From Corticium candelabrum (lineage: Eukaryota > Porifera > Homoscleromorpha > Homosclerophorida > Plakinidae), in the NCBI RefSeq assembly GCF_963422355.1, contig NC_085086.1, positions 9,020,436-9,084,435 on the forward strand: a DNA stretch of 64,000 nt, written 5' to 3'. The first letter of the stretch is position 1; each line of letters begins with the position of its first letter. The notes below the pieces were generated by a model. The model was not told the origin of the DNA and ran no database searches. It was given only the letters and a program-made list of their open reading frames with translations. The translations under genes were made by a program, and so were the position numbers. Shown here one piece after another: positions 33,341 to 44,827 of this stretch.

Positions 33341-33997
33341 TCGCCGGCGGTGAGTCATCAGTAACTCTAGATCTGAAGCTGAGCTCCGTAGTCGCTTTGA
33401 GCGTCTGAACAACGTACGCAAGGTAAGTGGACTGAAGCGTCTTGTTTGACATGCACGGTCGTACAGCCAGCAACTAATGTAGAGAACACTAGGCACAACG
33501 CCAAAAAAGCTAAGAGTTCTTTTGAATTGTCTTAGCTCCTTCAAACTAGCTAGACTAATACAACCAGATACAACTTTTGCAAACTTCGTAGAGTCGCATT
33601 CGAAGAGATGATATGTAGAAAGGTTGAAATCTGGAGAAAGGACTAAACTGAGCCTGTTCTATAGGACACGAAGAGAAATCAAAGCTATTTTGTTAGAAAA
33701 TCGTTGCGTTGATGAACTGTCTATGAAATGCTCGTTGAAATAGATTTTGTACACTGCATCCTAACGTGACTCGTAGATCACAGCTTTCTGTGAGAGCATA
33801 CTGGTATCATAGCGGACAGATGCATTACACAATGTTTGTATGCCCACACACGGCCATATATGCACTCTATGAGAAAAATTAATTGCTCACGCTAAGCAGA
33901 CCATTAATACGTGCTCTCAGCGAACGACTTTGAGTTTACCGACCTTCCACCATGCAGTGAAAAGTAAGTAACCTTTCTTACTGTGTCTGTTTGCAGA
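33341..33997 (+). other. Gene 4 putative 5' UTR exon and intron
   Basis: The candidate exon ends GTCTGAACAACGTACGCAAG before GTAAGT at 33423, equivalent to the CAACAAATAGCACAAG|GTAAGT of type B. The acceptor GTGTCTGTTTGCAG ends at 33997, and the start codon lies at 34025. The intron shows no other feature. Confidence 0.45.
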
Positions 33998-34024
33998 ACA
34001 AATCGCCGCAAAAGATTTCTAATA

Positions 34025-35679
34025 ATGGCAATGACACTCCCTATGTCAGCTATCCTATTCTTCTGCTTCGCATCAACAACCTTCTCTCAGAATGCACCTA
34101 TGACGTATATACAAGGTACGGATGAGGATATGACGACACCTACACCTAGCATGAAGTATATACATGATACGGATGAGGCTATCACGACACCAGCGATTGA
34201 TATCACTGACGCAACCAGTACTACGACGAAGGTAAGTTTTATTGTAAAGACAATGTCTAATTAGCTGTTGCCAACATACTGCAATCGGTGGACTTGACTT
34301 GTTTTCACACACGCAAATTTAAATGTTGTAGCTCAAGCAATATTTCCAAAGTAGATATAGTTATGTTGATAGTATGGTTAAAATAATATCACATCAAAAA
34401 TTTTATCTAAAAATTATTCAAAATATCAGTATTAACTAAATGTGGTCAGCAGCTAGCTAACATATTGAACTTGGAGAGTGTTTACATCCCACTAAGCTAA
34501 TCATAGGTGATTAGCGTAGGTTTAAGGCTAATGTGTTATGATTTGCAAGTTACTTGTAGCACTCCATAGTGTTTATATAGGCAAACTATATAAACATCAT
34601 AGCCACGTGCAACACGCAATATTATCTATATTCTGAATCTATGTACAAAAGATAGAATCTTAGACAGATGCAACGACTTCTCCTGGGTTTGTAAAATAGA
34701 TACAAACATTTTGTCTCAACGAAGGATGAGGAAGGCGTATTTGATGATGACAGAAACAACTGTACTATGTAAACTGTAAGGTTCTCTGAACACTGATTTA
34801 TACAGTACTGTTGCACATGGCTGCGAGGAGCATTACAACATTCTGAAATTCTAAAAATGAGTCCTAAATGCGTTTCTTGAATATCGAAACTGGCAAAACT
34901 CAGTCTGAGATTATAGATAGTTGACATCACAATCCAATCTAACCTCTGTCTCTATAGCCAACAGAATATTGCGAATGCATTGGAGAGAAAGGAGAAATGG
35001 GAGAGCCTGGAATGGATGGGCAACATGGTGCCCCCGGAAGTGCTGGAAGTCCTGGTGCACCAGGTCCTGCAGGTCCCACAGGTCCACCGGGTGAAATGGG
35101 TGAACAAGGCATGAAAGGAGAAAAAGGTGAACCAGGAATGCAACCAAGAATGCCTCCACCACCACGACATCCACGGCACGTAAACTGGAAGCAATGTGCT
35201 ACGACTGAAGGTTCAGACATACAAAATGGAGTATTACTCGTAAGAAATCAAAGTAGTCAGTATGCAATTGATAATATCACTTTAATGTAATGTATTAGAG
35301 CTGTCCATTCAATAAACATCGTAGTGAATCTGCACTACATGTGGAGTTCGGAGGAACTCTACGAACGATGCTCAATAGTTTGGTTCATAATGTTGTTTGT
35401 GCTCGATGGTACTTTACATTTGATGGAGAAGAATGCCAACCGCCAATTGATGGGGTTGTGTTTGAGGGGCAAAGAGGCAATTCACATTATCCACACCAAA
35501 TCGGTGGTTTTTGTCAAAAGACGATGGCAGACCAAGACATCACAAAAGGTATGGTTAACATCGAATTTCGCATTGGGAACTGCCATCATTATAGCCGACA
35601 AGAGGAAGGCATCACTTATCTTGGCTTAGATTCTGTTTCACGAGTAATAATCACAGAAATGCCACCGCCTCAAAACTAA
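34025..35679 (+). CDS. CTHRC1-like: Gene 4: CTHRC1-like secreted protein (exons 34025-34231, 34958-35239, 35299-35679)
   Basis: The model gives 289 residues and appears intact. Exon 1 encodes a signal peptide ([20 protein letters not shown], likely cleaved near SQNAP) and an acidic Thr/Pro linker with [19 protein letters not shown], ending AAG|GTAAGT. Exon 2 follows [24 protein letters not shown], 18 Gly-X-Y triplets without interruption, a Pro/Arg hinge [13 protein letters not shown], then NWKQC, ending CTC|GTAAGA. A 59-nt intron leads to [45 protein letters not shown] and [17 protein letters not shown]. All junctions are phase 0. The Cys-x-Cys just before the collagen is absent in genes 1 and 2 and could link chains. 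Signal and linker lie in one exon here, whereas genes 5 and 7 have them apart. AATAAA at 36104-36109 is a candidate poly(A) signal. Confidence 0.85.
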
Positions 35680-36420
35680 AGTTGGTTTGTGAACTCATGT
35701 GTGACTGATGACTTTTGTGCTAGTTAGCTACACACAGCAAAGCATAGTTTCTACGTATCTAGCAGTCTGCCATTCTGTTGGTGTTCATTATTTCACTAAG
35801 CAGTTAGATTATGCGTCTTGCTGATGACTGGCATAAGCAAACGCTGTTGCAAATTGAAATGCAGTCAAAACTCATATTTGTCTCTCAATGTTGCTGCTTG
35901 GTGGGCAATAATATTTTCTCCATTCAGTTGCATCCTAATCAAGTCTGCTGTATATTCTACATCTCTTTCAATATCTAAATACGTCATCTTGATTGTTTCA
36001 GTTTCCAATCACGTGACATAATAGATGAATATGCTTGTTTAAAACTTTAATTTTCAAACATGTCTGCAAGTGAATATAGCGTCATAATCAACGGCAGCTG
36101 TCAAATAAATATTAATATTTCCAATATCAGTTACATAAAATAACTAAATAATTTACCAACTATAATTTCAGGTATTCATAAAGTCACATCCATTTTCAAG
36201 CTCAATTAAGGCTATTGCAGATCAGCAGCTGAGCATTATCGTTTTGTCACAAAACCCGGAATATATGAACTTCAAGACTTGACGGTTTGACTTTGAGGAC
36301 AGAATTCAAAACACCTAGCCTTGGAATCACATCAGAGTACCGTTCTGTAACATCCCCCACTTGTTTTGACTGTCCTTTCCACACGTGCTCAGCACATGAG
36401 GCAGCTATTAGGCACACAAT
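35680..36420. repeat. 3' flank block of gene 4
   Basis: Common 3' flank, nearly identical to 49204-49944 after gene 6 and slightly less to that after genes 2, 5 and 7. Includes GTCAAATAAATATT. Repeated short frames here are not conserved as protein. Confidence 0.75.
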
Positions 36421-36655
36421 GGGGCACGTTCGATTGGGCTCTACCAGTCTCTTCCAGAAGAGTCTGGAAGACACGCCCCTCTTCCAACCTCTACCAGCGT
36501 AGGAGCTGGTAGAGGTTGGAGGACGGATGTGTTCTTCCAACGAGCAGCAGAGTCAGTAGAGTTGGCTATATATAGCGGCAGAATGTAGAGTTGAAAGAGG
36601 GGAGTGCACACGGAGCCTTTGGAAGAGGCTGGAAGAGCCCAATCGAACGCACCCT
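36421..36655. repeat. MITE-like element, copy after gene 4
   Basis: Ends GGGGCACGTTCGATTGGGCT and AGCCCAATCGAACGCACCCT form the terminal inverted repeat. An internal hairpin, CCAACCTCTACCAGC / GCTGGTAGAGGTTGG with loop GTAGGA, lies near 36485-36520. No convincing target duplication was found. Confidence 0.7.
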
Positions 36656-36926
36656 AGTAACAAAAGTCACAACCTCTAGCATGTGCAATACAATGCCAGC
36701 CTGCTAGTCCTCTTGCGTTGCAAAATTAATGTAAGTTTGGCATCTAGCGCTGCCAGGAAGATTTGACCTTTGGCCAAAAAACTGTGTGCTTGGAACACAA
36801 ACTGCACTACAACGTATAAACAGCTGACATTGACGCAAACACTTCCGCAAGAATAATACTTCATCACTTGCAGATGCACTTGCAAATTCCCCTCATCATC
36901 AGATTGAGTCTCATGCCAAGAGCTAC

Positions 36927-39152
36927 GGTCAGTGGATGGTCTGGCCATTCAATTTTCTACATTTCAATTTTCAACTTTCAATTTATAGTTAATTTTTTAC
37001 AAAATTATAATCTTTAATTTTTTGCTTGCATTCTTATTTTAAAAAATTTGTTTATTAAATTTTAACTTTCAATTTTTTATTTTCTATTTTCCTTTTTATT
37101 TTTTGTAAAATGGTTTTTCATCTTTTGATGTTTGATTCTTGTGATCTTTAGATTTATCTTTTAAAGTTTGATTTTTAGGCACGTATGTGCTCAAAACTAG
37201 AAACTTGAACGCGCAGTTCGCTTTTCTATTTCTAACATGAATAGAAAATAGAAAATTGAAATGACCAAGACAGTAGACACAGCAGGAGTCTCAGCGGGGG
37301 TTTCAGCGGGGCTTCCATTCATACGCGTGTCTTAGGAGATCACATTTCCAACACACAAGCAGGTGTTGGTTCTACTTTACTTTCCGTCACGTGCCAAACC
37401 ACGTTGGCAGCTCTTGACAACTCCACTCTGACACACAACGCTGTACCAGTGAATACTGCGGTCCCTAGCTATGTAGGTACGTGCATTGCACACAACACGC
37501 TACCTTTACCGTAGATGAACCGATTGGAGGGAAAATGCTACGAATATATATTACATGTGTATTTAGCTAATTACCTAGGCTTCGCACTAGTGGATCACCG
37601 AGTTGGCAACTGTGGTGACGAAGTCTACAGACTCGTTCCTTGTCTAAGAAAAATCGAGGCACAATTGAAACATCGAACCCGTCAACCTACTACAAGCAGT
37701 AGAGTACGCGCTTTAACGAGCACACTACACGGTCACACTACACGGTACCGTACAAGAATGGGCGTGGTACTCTATAGCAGGTCACATTTCTTCATTTGCA
37801 TGACGTCGCACAACTCACCAAGCAAACAGACATGCACGTACAACTCACCAAGCAAACAGACATGCACGTCTATCGTTCCAAAACGCCTTCTGAACTCTAT
37901 TTAAAGTCCACTCAACTGAACTCTATTTGCTCAACTCAACTCAATTAATTACCTCAACTAACGTAGAACAGTGTGCGGCTACAACTGAAAGAACATGGTC
38001 ATACATGTAGCTAGTAAGCTACAGCTAGCCGCAGCTAGTTACTAAGTAGACTACTATGCCAATGCTGAGTATAGCTACTGTACTAGAGTCAATAGTGTTA
38101 GACAATGATTGTAGAGTTCTACCGTGTCACTCGGTGATGTCTGGGCTGTCATTGTCGACGCGTACGTTCATATCTGCAGTCAAGATGTGTGACGAGTAGG
38201 CTCCAGCACCTTGGGTTGTGGCAGATGGAAACACAATTGGTAGTTCCGTGTCCGACGAAATGAAGAAATGTGACCTGCTACAGGGTACCACGCCCACCCT
38301 TGTACGCTACCGTGTAGGCCTAGTAGTGTGCCCGTAAAAGCGCGCAGTCTACTGCTTGTAGTATAGGTTGACGGTTTCGATGTTTTAGATGTGTCTCGAT
38401 TTTCCTAGACAACAAGCGAGTCTGTATACTTCTTCACCACAGTTGTCAACTCGGCGATCTGTTAGGGCGGAGCATATCTAGGCACAGTACATATCTAGTG
38501 GAGCTAGATATTCGTAGCATTTCCCTCCAACCGGTTCATCTACGGTAAAGGTAGCGTGTTGCGTACAATGCACGTACCTATACAGCTAGGGACCAAGGTA
38601 TTCACTGGCACAACGTTGTGTGTCAGAGCGGAGTTGACAAGAGCTGCCAACGTGGTTTGGCACGTGACGGAAAGCAAAGTAAAAAAACACTTGCTTGTGT
38701 GTTAGAAATGTGATCTCCTGAGACACGCGTACGAATGAAAGCCCCCCCGCAGAGACCCCCCGCTGTGTCTACTGTCCTCGGTCATTTCAATTTTCTATTT
38801 TCTATTTCTATTCATGTTAGAAATAGAAAAGCGAACTGTGCGTTCAAGCTTCTCGTTTTGAGCACATAGGTGCCTAAAATCAAACTCTACAAGATAAATC
38901 TAAAGATCACAAGAATCAAACATCAAAAGATGAAAAACCATTTTCCAAAAAAATAATACGGAAAAAGAAAATTAAAAATTAAAAGTTAAAATTTAATAAA
39001 CACAAAATTTATAAATAAGAATGTAAATACAAAATACAAAATTAAAAATAAAAATTAAAAATTTCAAAAATTAAATTAAAATTGAAAATTGAAAAACCAA
39101 AACATAAAAATTTGAAATGTAGAAAATTAAATGGCTGGACCATCCACTGACC
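36927..39152. mobile_element. Foldback DNA transposon, 2226 bp, target duplication AGCTAC (copy a)
   Basis: The element starts GGTCAGTGGATGGTC and ends GACCATCCACTGACC, flanked by AGCTAC at 36921-36926 and 39153-39158. After genes 5 and 7 the site is empty: AAGAGCTACAGTATAC. The two arms are inverted repeats for nearly their whole length, about 880 bp each (for example GGCAGCTCTTGACAACTCC near 37410 against its complement near 38640), leaving a central unique part of about 440 bp. A 28-bp direct repeat (CACGTACAACTCACCAAGC...) lies near 37812-37870. It encodes no recognisable transposase, so it is non-autonomous; the superfamily is undetermined. Confidence 0.85.
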
Positions 39153-39158
39153 AGCTAC

Positions 39159-41173
39159 AGTATACACTTTGATATACCTATCATAACAAGATATCTCTAC
39201 ATATGTGCAGCACTGCCTAGAAGTATACAAATTTGTATTAGGTAACTGAAGTGTTGACAGCTGAGCTTGAATATGATAGTGCAAATGTCCACTTCTGTGA
39301 CAGCATCTAAATTGCATGGTCAAGAGGCTGTAGGATGAGCACAAAAATGAAGTAGAATGTTGAAAGTCAACAATTAAGGGCATTTTCCTAATCCCCATCC
39401 TTTAGCTATAAAGCTAAACTATATAAAAAATAATAATTTTTAAAGTTTTGACATTTTAAGAAAATTAAAATGTGAAACAAAAAGATAGAAAATGACCAAC
39501 CCTAAACCTTACTAACACAAGTATAACAACATTTGAGGAAATGATGGGTATGTAGGGATTGGTATGTACCTATTCATGCTCATCCTATATATCACAATCC
39601 AGTACTGTGACATGACTGCTGCGTTTTAGATTGAAACTTCTGCAAGCAAAGAAAAGATTGTCATGCAAAAGATGAGCATGAATAAGTACATACCCATTCC
39701 TATATACCCATCAATTTCTCAAAATGTTTTTGTACTTGTTTCATTCATTTTTAGCTACGTAGAGATGAAGTGGTCTTTGCCACGCTCCAATCTGTGTTGC
39801 TACTGTGAGTACATTGTGTGTGCATGCTTGAATATGGAAATGACGCGTGCAGCTTGGGATTCCATACTTTGACTGATTTTTAAATAGAATAGCAGCTGAC
39901 AGATGAACGTAATATCATTGATTGCATCAATAAACAACTCCCACGCATCTTGCACCAAAGCCTACAAGATTACATGCACGAAGACAGCTGAGCACCCCAT
40001 TAAGCGTAGTCATACATGGTCAACTGTAAGCACACTGTGGAAGTCAAAACCATAGTCTCCACCACCTAATAATAGGTAATCTAAATTACATGGAGCTATG
40101 GTGTACACACGTGACCGGAACAACATGGCGTTGTGGAAACTCTACGTAGGAGCAGTTGAATGATACTGGGTGGACTATGCACAGTTCTAGTTGTTGGATC
40201 AGTGCAATTCCTCGGACAACAGCGAACCGTTTCGTATGACTCTCGTCGCTGTAGCTGCTTCGAGTGAGGCGCTAGCCTGGCTGGCAAAAGTGAAAAGATG
40301 AAAAAATAAATCGCATTTTTACTGTCAGCGCTAGTAGTCTGGCCTATAACGTTTACAGTAAAGCGTTAGGTGGCTCTGAATTTTTTACTGCCTTTTGCCT
40401 GGCCGGCCATTTTAGATTCTTTGCATATGATACGAAAGCACCTAAAAATACTGAACGAAATAGATATTAAACACAACTGAATTCGATTTTAGAAAGAAAC
40501 TTCGTGAGACGCGTGAAATTAGACACACGTGCACACACGCACCGTCGCTTTGCGTCCAGTCCTACATCATGCCCAGCGCGAGTCATGAAGTTCACAAACC
40601 ATGCGTGCCAAGCACCAGCATGCTCTTCAATAAACACGTGCCCAACACCTAGGGCACGTGCTCAGTACCATGACGGACGCATGCCAAGGTTGATACCGCA
40701 AAATCATTCTTCTGGCTAACAGCAATGTTCAACACCTTTGCAAAACTGATCTTTGCAAAACTGATCTTTGCAAAACTAATATAAAAAAATTAATATTTGA
40801 TATCGAGAACTGCCACAAACTCTCCAATTCTATAGACGCAAATCAGGCAAAAACACTTGTATTAATTGAGCAAGCACTGTGAGCACTTGATCCAACCATG
40901 TCAACAGTACACGCCTACTCTAGATAGATAGGCACACATTCTTCGCACAGTATGATCATGCATATGCATCCAATACCAAACAGCTTGAACGCATACATCT
41001 AACCGCTCATTACACAGGTTTCTCTTATCCATACACTAATATAATCCCTGCTGATCCAGCAGTTCATTCTAGTTCATCGGGTGGATCCAACAAAAGCATC
41101 ACAATATCTCTAACAAACCGTTCGACTTTCTAGCTCCAACATCTGGTAGAGAGTCCGCAACAAATAGCACAAG
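39159..41173. repeat. Type B distal flank, promoter block and 5' UTR exon for gene 5
   Basis: Continues the flank interrupted by the foldback element and recurs upstream of genes 6-8. The type B first exon ends CAACAAATAGCACAAG before GTAAGT at 41174. CTTTGCAAAACTGAT is present three times at 40740-40785. A short frame at 39663-39872 is shared with other copies but shifted near 45.6 kb, so it is not taken as a gene. Confidence 0.6.
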
Positions 41174-41800
41174 GTAAGTGCACTGTAGCGTTCCATTGAC
41201 AGACACTATTTGAAGTATCCAGTTGCACAGCATTGCGCCGTTGTTGTCACAGAGTAAGCATGATATCAGGCGGTGTACAGGCTGAGCATGTAGAACCGCA
41301 CAGAAAGGCGGGCAGAACAACACTAGGTTTGTAAGTAAGATGGCAGCCAAGAGAAGCAAGAAACATGAACTTGCCCATACTATATTACAGAGAAGCATCC
41401 TACCTACACTGTATTTTATAAGAACCTGTGTTGACCAGCTGTCTCTGGAATAGAAGGTACAGAAACAACCTTCAGGTCGAGACGACTGAAACACAGTCAC
41501 AGCATTCTGTGTACGTACTGTGAGGCATATGAATTGTCCTGACTTGCAGGTCCGGCTGAAGCAATAAGACAGTGTTAGCATACAGAAACGAAGCATGTGT
41601 GACAACATACAGTCATTATCTTAATTTCTACGCAGGTAGTGCTTCCATGTGCACTGATCAGACACATTCATTGCTCACAACCTTTAAGCTTGCTGCAGAC
41701 AGTTACAGTCCTGGACTTTCCATCAGTGACATATAGACTTCCTTGCCTTGTCTGTTCACAGGTCTATCAAAGAAATCGAATCGACGTAAAATACGTCCCA

Positions 41801-43859
41801 ATGAAATTCACACTCTTCTTCATCTCAGCTTTGGCTTTCCTCTGCCTCTCATCATCACAATTCCTTCTTTGGGAAAAATCCCAGGACCTAGACTCTGACA
41901 CTACTACAGAACCTGCACCAAAGGTAACTTTTTAAAAAATTTTTGATCAAGAATAGTGCAATAATGGTTACTAGCCCTTACCCGCCCTATGGGCGGTAGA
42001 AGTTGCACTAGCACCTAGATAGCAGCTATATACATAAGGGAAGGAAACGTAAATTAACTTTCGCCAGTCGCCTATTATTTAGCGCGTGGGTAGCCCCAAT
42101 CTCACAATCTCACTGTAGGGCGGGTCCATGGACATGTTACTAGAGACAAATTCTGCACACACATGTACGCGTACACACGCACACACGCGCGCGCGCGCAT
42201 CAACAACCTTCTCTCAGAATGACAAAGACTACCCTGCACCTAAAATAGACTTTACAGAAACGGATGAGAATATGAGGACACCTACACCTAGCATGAAGTA
42301 TATACATGATACAGATGAGGCTATCACAACACCGGCAAATGTCACTGCCACTGATGAAATCTTTGGTATCACTGACGCAACCAGAACTATGACGAAGGTA
42401 AGTTTTATTGTAAAGAGAATGTCTAATTCGCTGTTGGCAACATACTGCAATCAGTGTACTTGACTCGTTTTCACAAAACCCATATTTGAATGTTGTATCT
42501 CAAGCAATATTTCCAAAGCAGATATACTTATGTTGATAGTATGGTTAAAATGATATCACATCAAAAATTTTATCTAATAATTATTCAAAATATTAGTATT
42601 GAATGTGGTCAGCAGCTAGCTAACATATTGAACTTGGAGAGTGTTTACATTGACACTAAGCTAATCTAAGCTAATCATAGGTGATTAGCGTAGGTTTAAG
42701 GCCAATGCGTTATGATTTGCAAGTTACCTGCAGCACTCCATAGTGTTTATATAGGCAAACAATATAAACATCATAGCCACGTGCAACACGCAATATTATC
42801 TATATTCTGAATCTATGTACAAAAGATAGAATCTTGGATAGATGTAACAACTTCTCCTGAGTTTGTAAAAAAAATACAAACATTTTGTCTCAAAGGAGGA
42901 TCAGGGAAGCACATTTGATGATGACAGAAACAACTGTACTATGTAAACTGTAAGGATCTCTGAACACTGATTTATACAGCACTGTTGTACATGGCTGTGA
43001 GGAGCATTACAACATTCTGAAATTTTATAAATGAGTCCTAAATGTGTTTCTTGAATATCGAAACTGGCGAAACTCAGCCTGAGATTATAAATAGTTGACA
43101 TCACAATCCAATCTAACCTCTGTCTCTATAGCCAACAGAATATTGCAAATGTGTTGGAGAGAAAGGAGAAATGGGAGAACCTGGAATAGATGGGCAAAAT
43201 GGTACCCACGGATTAACTGGTCCCACAGGTCCAGCAGGTCCCGCAGGTCTGACAGGTCCATCAGGTGCAACGGGTGAACAAGGCGTGAAAGGAGAAAAAG
43301 GTGAGCCAGGAATGCAACCAAGAATGCCACCACCACCACGACATCCACGGCACGTAAACTGGAAGCAATGTGCTACGACTGAAGGTTCAGACGAACAAAA
43401 TGGAGTATTGCTCGTAAGAAATCAAAGTAGTCAGTATGCAATTTATAATATCACTTTAATGTAATGTATTAGAGCTGTCCATTCAATAAACATCGTAGTG
43501 AATCTGCACTACATGTGGAGTTCGGAGGAACTCTACGAACGATGCTCAATCTTTGGGCTACAAATCCACGTGTTGTTTGTGCTCGATGGTACTTTACATT
43601 TGATGGAGAAGAATGCCAACCGCCAATTGATGGGGTTGTGTTTGAGGGCCAAAAAGGCAATTCACATTATCCACACCAAATCGGTGGTTTTTGTCAAAAG
43701 ACGATGGCAGACCAAGACATCACAAAAGGTATGGTTAACATCGAATTTCGCATTGGGAACTGCCATCATGATGGCCTACAAGAGAAAGGCATCACTTATC
43801 TTGGCTTAGATTCTGTTTCACGAGTAATAATCACAGAAATGCCACCACCTCAAAAGTAA
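41801..43859 (+). CDS. CTHRC1-like: Gene 5: CTHRC1-like secreted protein (exons 41801-41923, 42218-42397, 43132-43413, 43473-43859)
   Basis: The four-exon model gives 323 residues, all junctions phase 0. The UTR donor at 41174 pairs with acceptor TGTTCACAG ending at 41761. Exon 1 encodes signal MKFTLFFISALAFLCLSSSQ and an acidic tail ending AAG|GTAACT. Exon 2 is the linker NDKDYPAPKIDFTETDENM ... [19 protein letters not shown], entered at CTTCTCTCAG; in gene 4 the same bases are signal-peptide codons. Exon 3 has PTEYCKCVGEKG, 18 triplets and NWKQC. After the 59-nt intron come [38 protein letters not shown] and SVSRVIITE. No frame lesions are seen. Whether the linker exon is truly spliced in needs transcripts; skipping it would also stay in frame. 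Confidence 0.8.
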
Positions 43860-44582
43860 AGTTGGTTTGTGAACTCATGTGTGACTGATGACTTTTGTGC
43901 TAGTTAGCTACACACAGCAAAGCATAGTTTCTACGTATCTAGCAGTCTGCCATTCTGTTGGTGTTCATTATTTCACTAAGCAGTTAGATTATGCGTCTTG
44001 CTGATGACTGGCATAAGCAAACGCTGTTGCAAATTGAAATGCAGTCAAACCTCATACTTGTCTCTCAATGCTGCTGCTTGGTGGGCAATAATATTTTCTC
44101 CATTCAGTTGCATCCTAATCAAGTCTGCTGTATATTCTACATCTCTTTCAATATCTAAATAAGTCATCATGATTGTTTCAGTTTCCATTCACGTGACATA
44201 ATAGATGACTATGCTTGTTTAAAACTTTAATTTTCAAACATCTGTCTGCAAGTGAATATAGGGCCATAATCAACGGCAGCTGTCAAATAAATATTTCCAG
44301 TATCAGTTACATAAAATAACTAAATAATTTACCAACTATAATTTCAGGTATTCATAAAGTCACATCCATTTTCAAGCTCAATTGAGGCTGTTGCAGATAA
44401 GCAGCTGAGTATTACCGTTTTGTCAAAAAACCGGGAATGTATGAACTTCAAGACATGATGGTTTGACTTTGAGGACCTAACCCTAGAATCACATCAGAGT
44501 ACCGTTCTGTAACATGCCCCACTTGTTTTGACTGTCCTTTCCACAAGTGCTCAGCACGCGAGGCAGCTATTAGGCACACAGT
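43860..44582. repeat. 3' flank block of gene 5
   Basis: Common 3' flank, closest to that of gene 7 (57402-58137). Contains the GTCAAATAAATATT candidate poly(A) region near 44283. No gene seen. Confidence 0.7.
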
Positions 44583-44827
44583 GGGGCGCATTCGATTGGG
44601 CTCTACCAGCCTTTTCCAGAAGTATGGAAGACACACCCCTCTTCCAACCTCTACCAGCGTAAGAGCTGGTAGAGGTTGGAAGACGGATGTGCTCTTCCAA
44701 CGAGCAGCAGAGTCGGTAGAGTTGGCTATATATAGCGGCAGAAGTGTAGAAGTTGCAAGAGGGGAGTGCACACGGAGCCTTTGGAAGAGGCTGGAAGAGG
44801 CTGGAAGAGCCCAATCGAACGCGCCCA
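44583..44827. repeat. MITE-like element, copy after gene 5
   Basis: Ends GGGGCGCATTCGATTGGGCT and AGCCCAATCGAACGCGCCCA; the internal hairpin has loop GTAAGA. GAGGCTGGAA is locally duplicated near the right end. Confidence 0.7.

Noticed and set aside
35324..35629. Frame beginning [17 protein letters not shown], repeated at 43498, 48848 and 57040
   Set aside because: It overlaps the C-terminal CTHRC-like exon in another frame; its repetition reflects recent gene duplication, and it breaks in gene 2 and elsewhere.
37515..37904. 129-residue frame identical at 51039-51428
   Set aside because: It lies in the arms of the foldback transposon; no domain is recognised and identity is explained by segmental duplication.
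39663..39872. 69-residue frame MQKMSMNKYIPIPIYPS, repeated at 53198 and 59233
   Set aside because: The copy near 45.6 kb has a frameshift and the copy at 25.3 kb is altered; it lies in AT-rich flank without splice or domain evidence.
41099..41608. 169-residue minus-strand frame over the type B UTR exon (also near 27.1, 47.2 and 60.9 kb)
   Set aside because: It is antisense to the first exon, varies in length and frame between copies, and is Cys/Leu-rich without a domain; no support for a gene.
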